This document shows, in pieces, positions 61,211 through 64,000 of a DNA stretch of 64,000 nucleotides. Position numbers and translations under genes: made by a program. Within the stretch, counting starts at the first letter, position 1; each line of letters opens with the position of its first letter. The stretch is from Cellulophaga sp. 20_2_10 (GTDB lineage Bacteria; Bacteroidota; Bacteroidia; Flavobacteriales; Flavobacteriaceae), in assembly GCF_023476645.1 (NCBI RefSeq), contig NZ_JAMCOJ010000001.1, positions 1 through 64,000 of the forward strand, written 5' to 3'. The notes beneath the pieces are model-generated. The model ran no database searches, was not told the origin of the DNA, and was given only the letters and a program-made list of their open reading frames with translations.

Positions 61211-61307
61211 GTACTAAAAGTAAATTCCTATCAATTTAAAAGAGATAAGAAATTATATTATAATACGCAAAAAGCAATAGCTTAAAGATAAGAAGAACTC
61301 AATAGAC

Positions 61308-61733
61308 TTAAGGTGTATTTAAGCTATCTTTAAGAGTTTTGTACTGTATATTAATTTTTTTGACCCCGTATTCTATAGCCTTTTCTACATCTACACCCAT
61401 ATAAATATCTATACGGTTGCGCCATTTGGAGTGCATTTTGTCTTTTACCAGAAAAGTACCACTAAACCCTTCTAGTTTTACTTCTGTATTTCTGTCTAGG
61501 CCTAATTTTAAAAGATCTTTAGAAACAGCAATGTATTTATCTCCAGGAGCAAGACTATCTCCCCATGCAGCAATAGTAGGTTGTAAAGATGTTTGGTATG
61601 CTAAAGAGTTGTATGCAGTAGCTCTAACGTTAAGGGTTCTCCAGACATACGGATCCTCTTTCTTTTGTACGCTTGTGTTAGAACAAGAAAAGAGTGTTAT
61701 ACAGCATAAAATGAAGGCAAGGTTCTTTAGCAT
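61308..61733 (-). CDS. 3D-domain lipoprotein
   Basis: A 141-aa lipoprotein with the lipobox LFSC (Cys17). The mature part matches the 3D (Asp-Asp-Asp) fold of MltA/RpfB-like murein enzymes: RATAYNSLA, PGDKYIAVSKDLL, FLVKDKMHSKWRNRIDIYMGVDVEKA. The three Asp are in VKDKM, RIDIYMGVD. Expected to be a lytic-transglycosylase-like or cell-wall protein. It stands alone between the redox block and the TonB receptor gene. Confidence 0.88.
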   Translation of the reverse strand: MLKNLAFILCCITLFSCSNTSVQKKEDPYVWRTLNVRATAYNSLAYQTSLQPTIAAWGDSLAPGDKYIAVSKDLLKLGLDRNTEVKLEGFSGTFLVKDKMHSKWRNRIDIYMGVDVEKAIEYGVKKINIQYKTLKDSLNTP

Positions 61734-61794
61734 TAAACTAAATATACTATAAATTTTATAAAATTAGTATAAATGCTGTTGGTTGATAAAAAAT

Positions 61795-61820
61795 AAACCC
61801 ACAACTAAAGCTGTGGGTTT
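61795..61820 (-). terminator. Terminator of the TonB-receptor gene
   Basis: A 9-bp stem (AAACCCACA with TGTGGGTTT) with an 8-nt loop. On the minus strand it is followed by a T-rich run. It lies 25 nt after the receptor stop codon. Confidence 0.75.
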
Positions 61821-61845
61821 ACTAGGTGCAATAAAAATACCGTTT

Positions 61846-64000
61846 TTAAAAAGTTACGGAAACTTTAGCTTTTAAAAAGAACGGAGTTCCCGGTGTAAAA
61901 TGAATTTCATCTACAGAATTAGTTTCATTAAATAATCTTGTTTCTGTAGCAAACTGACTCTCGTTCCACTCTGTATCAAACAGATTCTCTATAATAACTC
62001 CGTATGTCCAGTTTTTAGTATTGTAGCTTAGGTTAAAATCTGATAAAAAGTAACCATCTGCAACAATAGAGTTATCTTCATTAGCGGGTCTATCTTTTAC
62101 GTATCTGTAATTTAACCCACCAGAGAACTTACCAACGTTTTTAAATGTTAAACCACCAGCAGCAGTTAAAGAAGGTGCTAATGGTATGTAATCTTCACCA
62201 TCTGTTTCTTCTGTACTTCTTGCGTAGGCGTAATTAGCATCACTATAAAAATATAAACTAGGAGTAATATTGTATCTAAAACCAAGATCTACACCATAAC
62301 GTTGCGTTTTTCCACTAGGTTCTACCACGCCAGCATCACCAACATATACAAATTCTTGTTCTAGGAATAAGCTCCATAAAGCAGCGTTTATAACTAGTTT
62401 AGATGATGGTTTTAGAATTACACCCAAGTCATTACCATAAGCTGCAGGTAATATTTCTTTACCATTGTTAGCTGTTACTACACGTGTGTCGTTAGAATGA
62501 AAACCAATACCTGATTTTAAAAATAACTGTACACTAGGAGAGGCAGCATATATAAAGTTTAGCTTAGGACTTACAAAGACCTTGTCTTCACTTAAACTAG
62601 TATAAGTAGTTTGTAGTTTATCTATATAATCGTTTTTAAAATAGTCTAAACGTAAACCAGGATTAATTGTCCATTTGTTTTTCTTGTACGTAGCGTTTAA
62701 AAAACTATACATATTTACTTCATCAACATCACCTAAAGCATACGTTTCTATGGTAGTTTGTCTGTTTGCTGTATGCGATAACTCTACGTCATTTATATCA
62801 TCATATCTAAAACCAACACCAGCTTCTAATTTTAATTGCGAGTTGTCTTTATCAAAATGGAAATTATGCGCGTAAACAGATTCGGCTCCAAAAATACTAC
62901 GAGACTCTTTCTGTTTTATTTGATCGCCGTTAACAGGATCATCTAAAAAGAACGTAAAGTTAGAGAATAGCTCAAAATCGTACTTAGATACAAATGCCTT
63001 AGAAGTAAGAGACTCGTGCTCATTAAATTGTTTGGTGTGATTAAACCATAGGTTAGACCTACTAGTTTTACCACCTTCTGTATCGTCTATAGCGCCAAAC
63101 CTACCAATTAATCCTTGGTCTATTGCGCGTTGCGGTATTTGCCCAGAAGCATCCCATTTACTTTGAAAATGACTAGCAGTAATAGTAAACTCTTGATCGT
63201 CATAGTTATTAAAGTTATAACGGCCCATTAAGTTAATTCTATTAAAATTTTGAGGAGAATCAAAAACACCATCTGTAAGTACAAGTTCAGAAGCTAAATA
63301 CATATTACTTTGTTCTTCTTCTAATAACTTAAGCATACTTACAGCGCGTAAACTATTAAATTGTCCGGCTTCTACAGAAAGTAAGTTTTTGTCTAACTTC
63401 TTTTTGGTTTTAAGGTTTACATACCCAGCAGTGTTAAAGTTACCAACATTAGCATAGTAAGGACCTTTGCCAAAATCTATATTATCTACTGTTTCTGGTA
63501 TAATAAAGTGCATATCTGCATATCCTTGTCCGTGTGCATGAGACACCATATTTACAGGTAAGCCATCTACGCTAATGGCTACGTCTGTACCATGGTCAAT
63601 ATCAAAACCACGTAAAAATATTTGTTCTGCTTTACCACCACCTGCGTGCTGACCAATAATTAATCCAGGAACTTTACGTAAAATCTCTTGTGAAGACTTA
63701 ACGGGGTTTGTTTTTACATCTACATTTAAAAACGTACTAAGTGAGTTTACTTTAGATACTAGAACTACTTGGTCTAAAGAAACAGCGCTTTCTGTTAAGC
63801 TAACTTTTATTGTTGTATTTAAATGTTCTTCTGTAATTGTCATTTGTTGCGTAGCGTACCCAAGGTTGTAAAAGAAAATAACATCGTTTAAAGAGACATC
63901 ATTCAACTTAAAAAAACCAGAAGTGCTAGAGTAGGTGTAGTCACCTGTTGTTTGGTTGTACACACTAACACCTTCTATAGGTGTATTGCTATTAGATACT
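61846..64000 (-). CDS. TonB-dependent outer-membrane receptor, cut by the window end
   Basis: An importer of the outer membrane; at least 717 residues lie in the window and the frame runs off the end at 64000, so the N-terminus is missing. The first visible part is a carboxypeptidase-regulatory-like domain (PIEGVSVYNQTTGDYTYS), followed by the plug (VPGLIIGQHAGGGKAEQIFLRG, DGLPVNMVSHAHGQGYADM) and a 22-strand type barrel ending in KAKVSVTF. The His-rich plug loop is unusual. The substrate is unknown. Confidence 0.93.
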   Translation of the reverse strand, partial: VSNSNTPIEGVSVYNQTTGDYTYSSTSGFFKLNDVSLNDVIFFYNLGYATQQMTITEEHLNTTIKVSLTESAVSLDQVVLVSKVNSLSTFLNVDVKTNPVKSSQEILRKVPGLIIGQHAGGGKAEQIFLRGFDIDHGTDVAISVDGLPVNMVSHAHGQGYADMHFIIPETVDNIDFGKGPYYANVGNFNTAGYVNLKTKKKLDKNLLSVEAGQFNSLRAVSMLKLLEEEQSNMYLASELVLTDGVFDSPQNFNRINLMGRYNFNNYDDQEFTITASHFQSKWDASGQIPQRAIDQGLIGRFGAIDDTEGGKTSRSNLWFNHTKQFNEHESLTSKAFVSKYDFELFSNFTFFLDDPVNGDQIKQKESRSIFGAESVYAHNFHFDKDNSQLKLEAGVGFRYDDINDVELSHTANRQTTIETYALGDVDEVNMYSFLNATYKKNKWTINPGLRLDYFKNDYIDKLQTTYTSLSEDKVFVSPKLNFIYAASPSVQLFLKSGIGFHSNDTRVVTANNGKEILPAAYGNDLGVILKPSSKLVINAALWSLFLEQEFVYVGDAGVVEPSGKTQRYGVDLGFRYNITPSLYFYSDANYAYARSTEETDGEDYIPLAPSLTAAGGLTFKNVGKFSGGLNYRYVKDRPANEDNSIVADGYFLSDFNLSYNTKNWTYGVIIENLFDTEWNESQFATETRLFNETNSVDEIHFTPGTPFFLKAKVSVTF

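Overview
The window is chromosomal DNA from a member of the Bacteroidota, almost certainly a marine-type Flavobacteriaceae. The DNA is AT-rich. Several promoters match the Bacteroidota pattern (TTG/TTTG, about 19-20 nt, then TAnnTTTG), for example at HU and tRNA-His. The gene content is typical of the family: a type II-C CRISPR locus with a 46-nt repeat, DUF4290, DUF2911, fused CcsBA, a TIGR03643-type protein, TPR histidine kinases, bacillithiol synthesis and many lipoproteins. No species can be named from the sequence alone.

Layout. 1-3.5 kb: a decaying type II-C CRISPR-Cas locus. The cas9 fragment has an in-frame stop and no recognisable upstream HNH region, cas1 is frameshifted, cas2 is intact, and the array has three repeats and two spacers. 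3.7-12.7 kb: tRNA-Met, a START-like protein, a class IV aminotransferase, YqgE, HU, Fmt, RecQ, an ATPase, then DUF493-DUF4290-murA; MurA has Asp in place of the catalytic Cys. 12.8-20.5 kb: a 12-gene minus-strand block led by a TetR-type regulator (ABC1 kinase, flavin reductase, epimerase/DUF2867, TIGR03643-type protein, FolE, small coiled coil, SDR, glutathione peroxidase, small protein, TspO, SRPBCC). It looks like a photo-oxidative stress cluster that lacks a photolyase. 20.7-31.9 kb: secreted proteins, a sodium:solute symporter with a 33-aa membrane peptide and a large PIG-L protein, CorA, a short MscS channel, Maf, a KdsC-like phosphatase, a DUF2520 protein and a His-repeat lipoprotein. 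32-38.5 kb: truncated haemoglobin, CcsBA, a metalloprotease, a trans-sulfuration enzyme and BshB1. 38.5-44.9 kb: three tandem paralogous TPR histidine kinases with no response regulator nearby. 45.2-52.3 kb: tRNA-His, an M28 peptidase, a ruined zinc-ribbon/TerB-like pseudogene, a CASTOR/POLLUX-type channel, a Na/Ca exchanger and a sterol desaturase-type protein.

52.3-61.1 kb is an 11-gene minus-strand run devoted to redox and sulfur chemistry: MsrB, MsrA, GNAT, SelO, flavodoxin-like, DUF427, a divergent MsrA, an alpha/beta hydrolase-OsmC fusion, EgtB, EgtD and an aldo/keto reductase. Its core is ergothioneine synthesis plus methionine-sulfoxide repair. With bshB1 at 37.8 kb, the organism is predicted to make bacillithiol as well. 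A 3D-domain lipoprotein and a TonB-dependent receptor cut by the window end close the region.

The best candidates for something not well described are the TetR-led block with its TGTCTAA dyads and the EgtB/EgtD/Msr/SelO redox block, which share a GACAAAAT string in their putative control regions. The TPR-kinase triplet and the three-fold HxH lipoprotein are secondary candidates.
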